Part shown: one piece after another, positions 36,415-47,100 of the stretch
Position numbering within the stretch: position 1 is the first letter of the stretch
Layout: every line of letters starts with the position of its first letter
NCBI RefSeq assembly: GCF_947500695.1
Contig: NZ_CANMSS010000001.1
Coordinates: forward strand, 186,001 to 250,000
DNA: 64,000 nucleotides
Direction: 5' to 3'
Origin: an uncultured Pseudoteredinibacter sp.
Lineage (GTDB): Bacteria; Pseudomonadota; Gammaproteobacteria; Pseudomonadales; Cellvibrionaceae
Program-made: the position numbers and the translations under genes
The notes under the pieces: model-generated
Databases searched by the model: none
What the model saw: the letters and a program-made list of their open reading frames with translations, nothing else
What the model was told of the DNA's origin: nothing

Positions 36415-39018
36415 ATGAACACTGAATTCCGTAAATCTCTACCGGGCCACAATATCGACTTTTTCGATACCCGTGCTGCTGTAGAGGCGATTAAGCCTGG
36501 TTCTTACGATAAATTAAATTACACTTCAAAGGTCTTAGCTGAGCAGTTGGTACGCCGCTGTGAGCCAGAGACCTTGAACGATTGCCTAACTCAAATTATA
36601 AATTGTCGCCGCGATCTGGATTTCCCTTGGTATCCGGCGCGTGTGGTTTGTCACGATATTTTAGGTCAAACAGCCTTGGTGGACTTGGCTGGCTTGCGTG
36701 ATGCTATTGCCGAGCAGGGTGGTGACCCTTCAAAGGTTAACCCGGTTGTTCCTACACAATTGATTGTGGATCACTCATTGGCGGTAGAAGCTCCAGGTTT
36801 CGATCCTGATGCTTTTGAGAAAAACCGTGCCATTGAAGATCGTCGCAATGAAGATCGCTTTCACTTTATTGAGTGGACAAAAACCGCATTTAAAAATGTT
36901 GATGTGATTCCTGCCGGTAACGGCATCATGCACCAAATCAATTTGGAAAAAATGTCACCGGTTATTCAAAACCGTGATGGTGTTGCTTATCCAGATACTT
37001 GTGTCGGTACCGATTCTCACACGCCACACGTAGATGCCTTGGGTGTGATCGCCATTGGTGTGGGCGGTTTAGAGGCGGAAACCGTTATGTTAGGTCGTCC
37101 ATCGATGATGCGAGTACCTGATATTGTAGGCGTAAAGCTGACCGGTAAGCGCAAGCCAGGTATTACCGCCACCGATATTGTATTGGCGATTACCGAATTC
37201 CTACGTCAAGAGAGAGTCGTTTCTGCCTATCTAGAATTCTTTGGCGATGGAGCCGCGGATCTTACCATTGGTGACCGTGCGACCATCTCCAATATGACGC
37301 CAGAATACGGCGCTTCAGCAGGCATGTTCTATATCGATGAGCAAACCATCGATTACTTAAAGCTAACCGGCCGTGAGCCAGAGCAGGTGGCATTGGTAGA
37401 AGCTTACGCTAAAGAAACCGGCCTGTGGGCGGATCAAATGGTGGAAGCTCAATACGAACGCGTATTGGAATTCGATCTGTCTTCGGTAGGCCGCAATATG
37501 GCCGGCCCGTCCAACCCACACCGTCGCCTACCAACCTCGGCCTTGGCTGAGCGTGGTATTGCTGTTGACTTGGATAAAGCCAAAGCTGAAGAAGCGGACG
37601 GCAAAATGCCAGATGGCGCGGTTATTATTGCGGCGATCACCAGTTGCACTAATACTTCCAACCCGCGCAATGTTGTGGCGGCGGGTTTGTTAGCGCGCAA
37701 AGCAAATGAGTTAGGTTTAATTCGTAAGCCTTGGGTGAAATCATCTTTTGCTCCAGGCTCAAAAGTAGCGCGCTTGTATTTGGAAGAGGCAGGTCTATTA
37801 CCTGAGCTGGAAAAACTAGGCTTTGGTATTGTGGCTTATGCCTGTACAACCTGTAATGGTATGTCAGGTGCACTCGACCCAGTTATTCAGCAAGAAGTGA
37901 TTGATCGCGACTTGTATTCCACGGCGGTACTTTCTGGTAACCGTAATTTCGATGGTCGTATTCACCCCTATGCGAAGCAAGCTTTCTTGGCCTCACCTCC
38001 ATTAGTTGTGGCTTACGCGATTGCGGGTACCGTTCGCTTTGATATCGAGCAGGATGTCTTAGGTCAAGATGCTGAGGGTAAGGACATTACCCTGAAAGAT
38101 ATTTGGCCATCCGATGAAGAGATCGATGCGATTGTAAACGAGCATGTTAAGCCTGAACAGTTTAAGCAGGTATATATCCCAATGTTTGACTTGGGCGCGG
38201 TGGAAGAAGCTGAGTCACCGTTGTATGACTGGCGTCCACAAAGTACTTATATCCGTCGTCCACCTTATTGGGAAGGTGCATTGGCCGGCGAGCGTACGCT
38301 AAAAGGTATGCGTCCTCTTGCGGTACTTGGCGATAACATCACTACCGATCACTTATCACCTTCTAATGCGATTTTAGCCAGCAGTGCGGCCGGTGAATAC
38401 CTAGCCAAAATGGGCCTGCCTGAGGAAGACTTTAACTCCTACGCCACTCACCGTGGTGATCACCTAACGGCCCAGCGTGCAACCTTCGCTAACCCGAAAT
38501 TGTTAAACGAAATGTGTCGTGACGATCAGGGTGAAGTGGTTCAAGGTTCTTTGGCCCGTGTAGAGCCAGAAGGTAAGCAGGCCCGTATGTGGGAAGCGAT
38601 TGAAACCTATATGGATCGTGGTCAGAATCTGATCATTGTAGCCGGTGCGGATTACGGTCAGGGTTCTTCTCGCGATTGGGCCGCCAAGGGTGTTCGCCTA
38701 GCGGGTGTTGAAGCGATTGTTGCTGAAGGCTTCGAGCGTATTCACCGTACGAACCTCGTTGGTATGGGCGTATTACCGCTTGAGTTTAAGGCCGGTGATA
38801 CTCGTGAAACCTACGGTATCGACGGTACTGAAACCTTTGATGTTATCGGTTCTCCAGCTCCACGCGCTGACCTAACTTTGGTCATTAACCGTGCTAATGG
38901 TGAGTCAGTCGAAGTGCCAGTAACCTGTCGATTAGATACCGCCGCTGAAGTCCATGTCTACTCAGCCGGTGGCGTTCTACAGCGTTTCGCTAAGGATTTC
39001 CTAGAAGGAAATGCCTAA
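36415..39018 (+). CDS. acnD: Fe/S-dependent 2-methylcitrate dehydratase
   Basis: AcnD dehydrates 2-methylcitrate to 2-methylaconitate. The 867-residue protein is an aconitase-superfamily member with VCVGTDSHTPHVDALG-like and SCTNTSNP motifs. The cluster cysteines are in ITSCTNTSNPRN and ACTTCNGMSG. The C-terminal swivel domain contains GQGSSRDWAAKG. Its position between prpC and prpF separates it from AcnA and AcnB. AcnD replaces PrpD and needs PrpF, which is encoded next. The ATG has an AAGGTG Shine-Dalgarno. Confidence 0.95.
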   Translation: MNTEFRKSLPGHNIDFFDTRAAVEAIKPGSYDKLNYTSKVLAEQLVRRCEPETLNDCLTQIINCRRDLDFPWYPARVVCHDILGQTALVDLAGLRDAIAEQGGDPSKVNPVVPTQLIVDHSLAVEAPGFDPDAFEKNRAIEDRRNEDRFHFIEWTKTAFKNVDVIPAGNGIMHQINLEKMSPVIQNRDGVAYPDTCVGTDSHTPHVDALGVIAIGVGGLEAETVMLGRPSMMRVPDIVGVKLTGKRKPGITATDIVLAITEFLRQERVVSAYLEFFGDGAADLTIGDRATISNMTPEYGASAGMFYIDEQTIDYLKLTGREPEQVALVEAYAKETGLWADQMVEAQYERVLEFDLSSVGRNMAGPSNPHRRLPTSALAERGIAVDLDKAKAEEADGKMPDGAVIIAAITSCTNTSNPRNVVAAGLLARKANELGLIRKPWVKSSFAPGSKVARLYLEEAGLLPELEKLGFGIVAYACTTCNGMSGALDPVIQQEVIDRDLYSTAVLSGNRNFDGRIHPYAKQAFLASPPLVVAYAIAGTVRFDIEQDVLGQDAEGKDITLKDIWPSDEEIDAIVNEHVKPEQFKQVYIPMFDLGAVEEAESPLYDWRPQSTYIRRPPYWEGALAGERTLKGMRPLAVLGDNITTDHLSPSNAILASSAAGEYLAKMGLPEEDFNSYATHRGDHLTAQRATFANPKLLNEMCRDDQGEVVQGSLARVEPEGKQARMWEAIETYMDRGQNLIIVAGADYGQGSSRDWAAKGVRLAGVEAIVAEGFERIHRTNLVGMGVLPLEFKAGDTRETYGIDGTETFDVIGSPAPRADLTLVINRANGESVEVPVTCRLDTAAEVHVYSAGGVLQRFAKDFLEGNA

Positions 39019-39021
39019 AGG

Positions 39022-39096
39022 GTAGACGTTAGATGTGAGATGTTAGACGTGAGCCGTCTCACGTCTCTACCTCTTACATCTCACGTCTTACATTCT
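39022..39096. repeat. Seven-base-period inverted repeat (GAYGTRA-like), copy 2
   Basis: Five consecutive heptamers (TAGACGT, TAGATGT, GAGATGT, TAGACGT, GAGCCGT) are followed by the same theme on the opposite strand. AGACGTGAG and CTCACGTCT form a perfect 9-base stem with a CCGT loop at 39045-39066. The outer arms pair with bulges. The whole forms a long imperfect hairpin filling the acnD-prpF spacer, and shares its core with the repeat after prpB. Confidence 0.7.
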
Positions 39097-39113
39097 ATCT
39101 TTTGGAATTTATT

Positions 39114-40292
39114 ATGGCTTTTGCTCCGCAAATGAAAATACCAGCCACTTATATTCGTGGCGGTACCAGTAAGGGTGTATTTTTTAAACGTGATGAATTG
39201 CCGGAGGCTTGTCAGCAGCCGGGCGCTGCGCGTGATGCTATGTTGCTGCGTATTATTGGTAGCCCTGACCCTTATGCCAAGCAAATTGATGGCATGGGTG
39301 GGGCCACCTCAAGTACATCTAAAACCGTTATTTTAGATAAAAGCAGCCAGCCAGAGCATGATGTTGATTATCTGTTTGGCCAAGTGTCGATCGATAAACC
39401 CTTTGTGGATTGGAGCGGCAACTGCGGTAATTTAACTGCAGCTGTCGGTGCATTTGCGATTTCCAAAGGTATTGTTGGTGCTGAGCGTGTACCTGAAAAC
39501 GGTATCTGCACGGTTCGCATTTGGCAGGTCAATATTCGAAAAACTATTGTTGCCCATGTGCCTATTTGCAATGGCGAAGTGCAAGAGATTGGTGACTTTG
39601 AATTGGATGGCGTGACTTTTCCAGCGGCGGAAGTTGAAATCGAATTTATGGACCCAGCCGATGGCGAAGGTTCTATGTTCCCAACGGGCAATCTCGTTGA
39701 TGATCTAGTAGTCCCTGGCGTTGGCACGCTGAAAGCCACCATGATTAACGCCGGTATTCCTACCATTTTTGTCAATGCTGATGCGATTGGCTATACCGGT
39801 ACTGAGTTACAAGAAGCCATTAATGGTGATGCTGTTGCGCTAGACAAGTTTGAAACCATTCGCGCCCATGGCGCCATTGCAATGGGTTTGATTGGTGATG
39901 TGAGTGAAGCTGCGGCTCGCCAGCACACTCCTAAAATAGCCTTTGTCGCACCTACTACGAGCTATACCTCATCAAGCGGTAAAGAAGTTAATGCTGCGGA
40001 TATCGATTTATGTGTTCGCGCCTTATCGATGGGTAAGTTGCACCATGCCATGATGGGCACTGCGGCAGTAGCGATTGGTACAGCAGCAGCTATTCCTGGC
40101 ACCTTGGTCAATGAAGCGGCCGGTGGTGGTGAGCGCAATGCGGTTCGTTTTGGTCATCCCTCAGGCACTTTGCGTGTCGGCGCTGAAGCAAAACTAGATG
40201 GCAATGACTGGACAGCAACCAAAGCTATTATGAGCCGCAGTGCTCGAGTCTTGATGGAAGGTTGGGTGCGTATACCGGCCGATACCTTCTAA
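39114..40292 (+). CDS. prpF: 2-methylaconitate cis-trans isomerase PrpF
   Basis: PrpF isomerises the trans/cis forms of 2-methylaconitate so that the hydratase can use the AcnD product. The 392-residue protein has the family start KIPATYIRGGTSKGVFF, then NCGNLTAAVGAFAI, and GEGSMFPTGNLVDDL. The C-terminal half shows GGERNAVRFGHPSGTLRVGAE. It has the diaminopimelate-epimerase-like fold of the family. I prefer the ATG at MAFAPQMK to the TTG four codons upstream; TTTTGGAA lies at a suitable distance. It is the last gene of the methylcitrate unit. Confidence 0.94.
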   Translation: MAFAPQMKIPATYIRGGTSKGVFFKRDELPEACQQPGAARDAMLLRIIGSPDPYAKQIDGMGGATSSTSKTVILDKSSQPEHDVDYLFGQVSIDKPFVDWSGNCGNLTAAVGAFAISKGIVGAERVPENGICTVRIWQVNIRKTIVAHVPICNGEVQEIGDFELDGVTFPAAEVEIEFMDPADGEGSMFPTGNLVDDLVVPGVGTLKATMINAGIPTIFVNADAIGYTGTELQEAINGDAVALDKFETIRAHGAIAMGLIGDVSEAAARQHTPKIAFVAPTTSYTSSSGKEVNAADIDLCVRALSMGKLHHAMMGTAAVAIGTAAAIPGTLVNEAAGGGERNAVRFGHPSGTLRVGAEAKLDGNDWTATKAIMSRSARVLMEGWVRIPADTF

Positions 40293-40312
40293 GAAAGAGT
40301 TATTGCCAAGCA

Positions 40313-40337
40313 AATCCCGCTCTAAAGCGGGATTTTT
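40313..40337 (+). terminator. Intrinsic terminator after prpF
   Basis: AATCCCGC pairs perfectly with GCGGGATT around TCTAAA and is followed by TTT. It ends the methylcitrate unit 20 bp after prpF and before the LysE-family gene. Confidence 0.85.
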
Positions 40338-40391
40338 AATGTGGGGTTTCCTTATTTGGGCGCCTGTTAATAATTTTTACACTCTCTGTCT

Positions 40392-41000
40392 ATGCTAGAA
40401 GCCATTATTACACTTATCACTGCCACAGCTTTACTCTTAGGCTCACCCGGCCCAGCACCTATGGCCTTAGCTGCCGTTGGAGCGGCTTATCCATTACAGC
40501 AAGGCTTAAAGTTTCTTGCTGGTATATTGGCGGGTTTAATATGGGTGATGCTATTTGCGGCTTTTATTTTAAATGGGCTAATTAGTATTCATCCGTACTT
40601 GCTCAGCACTATGCAAGTTCTTGCAGCTTTGTACATTGTTTGGGTGGCCTATAAAATCGCTACAGCACCGATAAATCCGAGTAATGCAGACACTTTGATG
40701 GAGCCTGGGTTCTGGCAAGGCTTTGTTTTCAATCTTATTAACCCAAAGGCATATGCTGCGTTTGTGGCCTTGTTTTCAAGCTTTATGTTGCCAGGTGAGG
40801 ATAGTTTGCATGCTTTATTAAAAACCGCCGCCTGCTGTTTTATGGTGGCTGCTGCGGTAGATGGTATCTGGTTAATCGCAGGGCGATTATTGCGCTCGGC
40901 ATTTTCTACTCCCAAGCAAGGCCGTTACCTGCGGATTGCTTTTGCTCTGCTCATGGTGATTGCCGTCGCATTTGCTGCCAGCAAAAGCGCGGTATCTTAG
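40392..41000 (+). CDS. LysE/RhtB-family amino-acid exporter
   Basis: The 202-residue protein has about six membrane helices and the family motif SPGPAPMALAAVGA near the N-terminus. The LNLINPKAY-like motif FVFNLINPKAYAAF is in the middle, and a C-terminal helix is present. It probably exports an amino acid or similar small solute from the cytoplasm; the substrate cannot be predicted. It stands after the prpF terminator and probably has its own promoter in the short spacer. It is convergent with the giant adhesin gene. Confidence 0.88.
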   Translation: MLEAIITLITATALLLGSPGPAPMALAAVGAAYPLQQGLKFLAGILAGLIWVMLFAAFILNGLISIHPYLLSTMQVLAALYIVWVAYKIATAPINPSNADTLMEPGFWQGFVFNLINPKAYAAFVALFSSFMLPGEDSLHALLKTAACCFMVAAAVDGIWLIAGRLLRSAFSTPKQGRYLRIAFALLMVIAVAFAASKSAVS

Positions 41001-41129
41001 ATTTTAAAATCAAGAGTCAATCTATAAGGTTGATGAGTTTGGTTTTTGGTTTTAGTGAATGATTTTTATTAAAGAGTGAAGGAAAGCCAATGCGAACTAA
41101 GAAAGCTCACAGGGCTCTATAGTTAAGCC

Positions 41130-41161
41130 AAAAAAAGGCGGAACAGCTAAGCCATTCCGCC
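41130..41161 (-). terminator. Intrinsic terminator of the giant adhesin gene
   Basis: Read on the minus strand, GGCGGAA pairs with TTCCGCC around an 11-base loop, followed by seven T residues. It lies 26 bp after the adhesin stop. Confidence 0.88.
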
Positions 41162-41187
41162 AATTCAAGGGTGACTATTGGATAATC

Positions 41188-44100
41188 TTAAATAATCGTA
41201 TCGACAATTTCCGTTTCCACCTTCACAATCACTGATGGGTCGGCGCTATTGGTATAGATATCATAACCAGCATCGCTGCCGGTGCCTGCAACACTTGTCC
41301 ATGTATCATTTAAACCGTTCTCAAAACTTATGCTATCGCCGTCATCACCTTTGATGATTAGAACATTATTGCCGTCAGTGATGTCGAGCACGTCTTGTAA
41401 ACTAATAGCGACAAGATTGTGGTCTTGATCATTGGGCATAAGATCGATGACTTCAAAGTTGCTGAGGTTGGCAATATTACTGAAATCAATATCTTCACCT
41501 AAGCGCAAAATCAAAGTGTCTTCACCGTCTCCAGCATCCATAGCGTTGCCGTCATAGAGCAGGCTGTCATCGTTCGCGCTAGGGTTAACGGCGCTGATAT
41601 TGATCGTGGCGCTGCTGCTTACATTTGCCGATGTGTCACTACCATCTTGAGTTGATGCCGTTACGGTTATAGCTCCAGAGTGATTGGCAGATTGAATAAG
41701 ACCTAAGTCGTTCAATTGATCCTCAGTTAGTCCACTTAAGGTATATCTGTCCGTCGCTTGATCGTAACTACTATTAAGTAGCTGGCCTTGACTGTAAAAG
41801 GCCGCATACTCGCCTAACCCTGTTAGCGTTAAGCTAATAGTTTCTGAACCATCGGTATCCAGCAGGCTGGGGTTGAGCTGCAATGGAATCAATTCTCCTT
41901 CGTTACCGAAAGAGGTCGCTGGTGCAATACTTAAACCATCGGCCACGGGATCAACAATGAGTTCAAAGTTGGCAGTGCTGAGTGTAGGTGGCAGACCTTG
42001 CTCGCGGCTCAATACACCGACCTGTAAATTGTTGAGTGAGCCACTCCAATTTTCTGGTGGTAAAATGGCTATATATGCAGGGAGGTTGTTGCCTATAGCT
42101 GGAATTGCCCAGCTGTTGTTATTGCCATTATCACCGGTATTGTTGGCGATCTGCGCTGAGCTGGCATCGGCGCCATACTTCACAATAAAGCCATCGGGTA
42201 GGCCGCTTAGAATGACCGCATCGACAATTTCTGAACCGTCATTATCGATTAGTCCGTTGCCACCAAGTTGTAGTTCAATCTCTGTGTCTTCAGCGCCATT
42301 GATATTGCTAGCCGTCAAATCAAAGCCATCGTTTATCGGCGCTATTTCAAGTTCGGCAACCTCACTTTGGCTGCTGGCAATATTACTGGCGCCAGTTTGC
42401 TGGTTGTTCACAAAAGCTTGAAGGCTCACATCCCCATGACTGTTTGCAGGGGCTTGATAATTTAAATTCAGAGTTTCGTTAGCGCTGCTGACATTATCAA
42501 TAATGTAGTACTGGCCATCTGGTACGCCAGGTACTCCACTAACTGCTTGCAAACTAAGCGTTGTCCCTTCATGGCTCAGGGTGCCGCTACCTGCAGGGTT
42601 TATATTACTCTCATCGACGGCGATATAGAGGCTATTGTCAACTATATTGGCACTGGCGCCATCGGCTGTATTACTTAAGCTAATGGTGAAATTGCTGGCG
42701 GCGTCTTCTTGGCCGCTTGAAGTATTTACTTCAACGAGAGTAGGGTCGCTGACTGGTGTTATTTCTTGGTCAACCAGAGTACTGCTGTCGTTGCGTTCAC
42801 CGCCAGGTGCATAACTGGTTAAGCTGGCATTAAACGTAAGATTGCCAATATTGCTGTTAAAGTTTGCCGGTGGCGTAATACTGATACTTGCTAGCAAGGC
42901 CTGCAGCTCGGCATCGCTGCCTACACCATCAGCCGTCCAAACGTTAACACCATCTACACTGGTTAGAGTCATACCACTAACTTGAGTACCTGGTGGAAGG
43001 TTGGTTAGGGTGACTGAGAAATCACTACCGGCCACACCTAGATTTGCATCAATTATATCGGCAAGGCTAACACTGCTATCTTCGTTAACTGTTGGCGGTG
43101 TATCCGTAAATTGCCACTGATTAACATCGGCGGCTTCATCGTCATCGGCATCACTATCATCGAAGTTCACGTCGGTGCTGATCACCAAGTTTACGGTTTC
43201 GCTTATTGCCGTCGAAGGTTCGTCTACAGTAATAGCGGTGATAGAAATGGTTTCATTTAGATTGGCCAATTTATCGGCATTTCCGTCAAGAACAAAGACG
43301 ATTTCCTGGCTTATGGTGGCAGAGTTAAAACTTGCACTGGTTTCGATAATCCATTGTGCTGTATCAGGGTTGCCATCAGTGTTGCCTACATAAACACCGT
43401 TTTCGACACTGACCCCAATAGGTACATTGTCAATGGTTAGGCGCTGCAGCGTTTCGCTGCCATCAATATCCGCATTGTTATTAGCATCGCTATCGGGCAG
43501 CTTTTCGATAACCACACTCACTGTAAAGCTAGTATTCGCTGTAGCGGTAACAGTGTTACCAGAAAAGCTAGCCTTGCTTGGGTCTGCGATAGTGACACTG
43601 CTAATGGCGGCATCAATATCATCCGTAACCGCTGTAATCCCGAAGCTGTAATTGGCAGGGCTTTGTACAGTAGTGCTCGGCACGCTGCCATCGCCTGAAG
43701 GATCAGTTATTTCAAATAGAATCGATAAGCTTTGGTTACCAGAATAGTTGTCACTGCCTTTAACATAAATATTGTTTAGGGCCGGTTGAGTGAGCTTAAA
43801 ATAACCATCTTCAAGAATGACCCCAGGCTGGCTATCAGCTAGGGGTATATCGATACCGTTACCATTAAATAGCTGCAGTTCGCTGGCTGCAAGAACGGCT
43901 GCATCAATCCATACGGATGTTAGCACTTCATCCGTATCATTGTTCTGATGCAGTACGCTAAAGTCCATTAGGGCGAGAGTATCTTCATTTAGGCTCGCTT
44001 CGACATTAATTTGAGCTTCGGGCGAAGGTGTGACGATAACAGAAGTTGGTATCAGTAACCCTGTTGTCGTGGCGCCGTCATTATCAGTCGTTGTAGCGCT

Positions 44101-47100
44101 TAAATTAAAGTTAAGTGTGCCACTGTAGTTCTCAGGTACGACCAGCTTAATATCGTTCAGTTTGTTGGGGTCTATGGCCCAGCTGCGTGAAGTTCCGCTT
44201 CCTCCTAGTGGTATTGCACCGATTAGTTCAAATTCCGAATCAAGACCTGTGAGTTTTAATGAAAGTATTTCCGAATCATCAATATCTGTCGTTAAGGCCG
44301 TTGTTACCACTTCAGATAAGGCTATTTCTCCAGAGTTATTATCGAGCGTTACCTCTGAAACCTCTGGCGTTGTCACTACAACATTAGCCGGGTCAGCAAC
44401 GCCTTTAACGGTCACATTAAGGGGCAGGGTGACAATCGGTGAGGTATCACTGATGGGGCCTTCGGTGTCTACTGAAAAGGCTTCAACCTCTAAAATATGA
44501 TCGGCATTGCTATCTTGAGGAGGTACAAAAAACAAAGGCTTGCTTTGATCGAAATCGACAATGGTAATTGATCCACCCAGGATGATGAGGGGGCTGCCGT
44601 CATAAATTATCTGTGCGCCACTCGGGATGTCATTAATATTAATATTAAAGGTTTCAGACTCGTCGCTGCTGCTTGGGCGAATGGTCAAAGCAATTGGCGT
44701 ATCTTCATTGCCTTGTGCGGGGCGCACCGTTAAGGAAGTGCTATCGGCAACCGGATCAACGCTAAAGTTTAAGTTAGCGTTACCGGAAATATCGGTGGAT
44801 GTCGCGCTGCTATCGACATCTTGGTCAACCGTCTTACCTTGAATATGTAAGCTAACATTGCCTGCAATATTGTTAGGCGCCTTGTATTCTAAGCTGGCCA
44901 ATGAAGCCAGCGGAATTTCTATAGGAGAGCCATCATAACTTATGGTCTGGCTTTGACCAGACGCATTAATAAAGCGTAATTCTGAGCCAAGGGCGAGGGC
45001 GTTGCTATTGTTAATAGCAATAGTGATCATTGCGAAAACAGCTTCGTCACTGTCTTCATTACTCCAGTCGTCTGCCAAGGCAAAACCATCACTATTTAAG
45101 TTGAAGAAGATATCTTCCTGTGCACTGTTTGAATAACCGTGTCCGGGTGTGATGGTAAAATCAGCATTGCTGTTTTGATCAGAATCATCTGTGGTATTTT
45201 CAGCAATAGGGGTGACACTGATATCTTGGTTTAGCGTAACCGTTTTGCTGTCATTGACGATAAGTCCATTAACCGTATTGCTATCGGTACTGCTAATATC
45301 CAATTCTAAAGAAATATCAGCACTTGAATGGGCGGGAGCTTGTAAGCTGTAGTCTTCGAAATCTCCACTGGCAATATCGGTGTTACTGATACTGAAATTA
45401 CTACTGCCGTCTCCGGTAAATACAGTATTGCCAGCGGCATCTTTTAAAACCCAGCCGCTAGCCAGTGCTTTGAGGGTGATACCGTCAATCACTTCTGTAC
45501 CGCTGCCACTATCGGTGACGGTAAGACTGCTTAAAAACTGAATGGGACTATCTTCGATACCGCTGGCATCGTTTATGCTTACGTCACCGGCGACTGGATT
45601 CACAAAGAGATTTAGCGTTACGGAATCGTCTTCTTCATTAATAGCACCAGAGCTATCGCTGTCTGTATCTATCGAGCGCAGGCGGATATTGATGCCGCTT
45701 AGATCGCCACTAAAGTTAGGAGCTCCGGCTATCGTTATCGCTGGTATGCTGCTTGGGTCACTGCTTAGGCCGGGTGCACTGATGGTAATGCTATTGCCAG
45801 CGCTGACTACTGTGCCATTGACGATAATGTCGTCATTACCCGCGGGGTTACTAATAATAATGCTACGATTTTCACTACCATCTAAATCTTGAAAGCTGCT
45901 GCTCAGTAGGGCGGCAAGATCTAAGGGAGCATCTTCGTCAATGGTGGCATTGTGGCTAGTATCCGAACCATTGATCTTGATATCTACAGGGTCAGTAACC
46001 GCTTGAATGTCGAAATTTTTATTTAAGGTTCTTGTCGCTGAGCTGTCAGGCACCAGAGGCGTGCCGGCATCATCCACTTCCCAGCTGGTAGCTGTTAGAC
46101 GGGCAGTAAAATCTGTACCGCTATGGGCTGGCGGAAGCAGGGCTAGTTGCTCAAATTGCGCTTCAGTCAAAAACAAAATGTCGCTACCAGATATATCGGA
46201 GCGCATATAAGGCTGTAGATCGCCACTGCCATCTACAATCGCAATTTTTATGTCTGTACCAGTACTGGTCAGTAACTCAAAATTTCCATTGCTACCATCA
46301 AGTATCTTTGTACCGGCGGGTATTGAGCGAAGTAAAATTTCACCCAAACGTTCTGGATTGTCACCGCTATTAGCAGCGCCGCCGTTTTGATCAACAGTGT
46401 CGACTAATTGAGGTAAGCCGAAGCCTAGCGCTACGATACTGTCTTCATCGCTAAAGCTGGTGGCAACATCACGACTCAAATTGGGCCTGTCAGCGCGTGG
46501 GTTAACGGTAAAGGTAACGGTGACGGTGTTGCTAATGCCACCTGGCTCTTGGGTGACATAAGTTAAGGTATCTGTGCCGCTATAATGTTGGCTAGGGGTA
46601 TAGACTAGCTTGCCGTCGGCATTAATGCTGGCCGTGCCAAAGCTAGGATTAATGGTGATGCTGGTATTGGCTTGGGTCGCATCGGCATTGGTGTTATAAA
46701 CTTGGGTTCCGGAATCTTCATTGATTGTGTGATTAATGGATTCGATCTGAATGTCATCATTGATAATGACTGTTAGCGTGTTGTTGTCACTGTCTCCGTC
46801 AGCATCTTCTACGCTTAGAGCAAAGTCGATAGAAATAGGCGTGCTACTGCTATCATGGTCGATGGCTTTACTCAGCGCAAACTCGTAACTGGCACTATTA
46901 CTGTCGGTGTTATTCAACTGTACTGTGAATACAGTTTCGCCATTTACATTTGCGGTAAGTGTGTGCCCGTTCGCACTGAGAGAATAACTTAAATCTTGCC
47001 CGCCCGACTGTAAGTTGAGTGCTTCTAAATTTGCAATGATTTGACTATCAAATTGTGTGTCGACAGCATCTGCAGCTGTTGTCAAATTGAGACTGCCGGA

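Noticed and set aside
34833..39096. CRISPR-like interpretation of the heptamer repeats or of the 579-bp repeats
   Set aside because: The heptamers are directly adjacent without spacers and the 579-bp units are coding; there are no 24-37 bp repeats with unique spacers and no cas genes.
41873..42421. A 182-codon plus-strand reading frame inside the giant adhesin gene, and many like it at 43-52 kb
   Set aside because: They are antisense to a continuous 4202-codon gene, have Ser/Leu/Val-rich random-like composition, and recur with the repeat period; no start site or family motif supports them.
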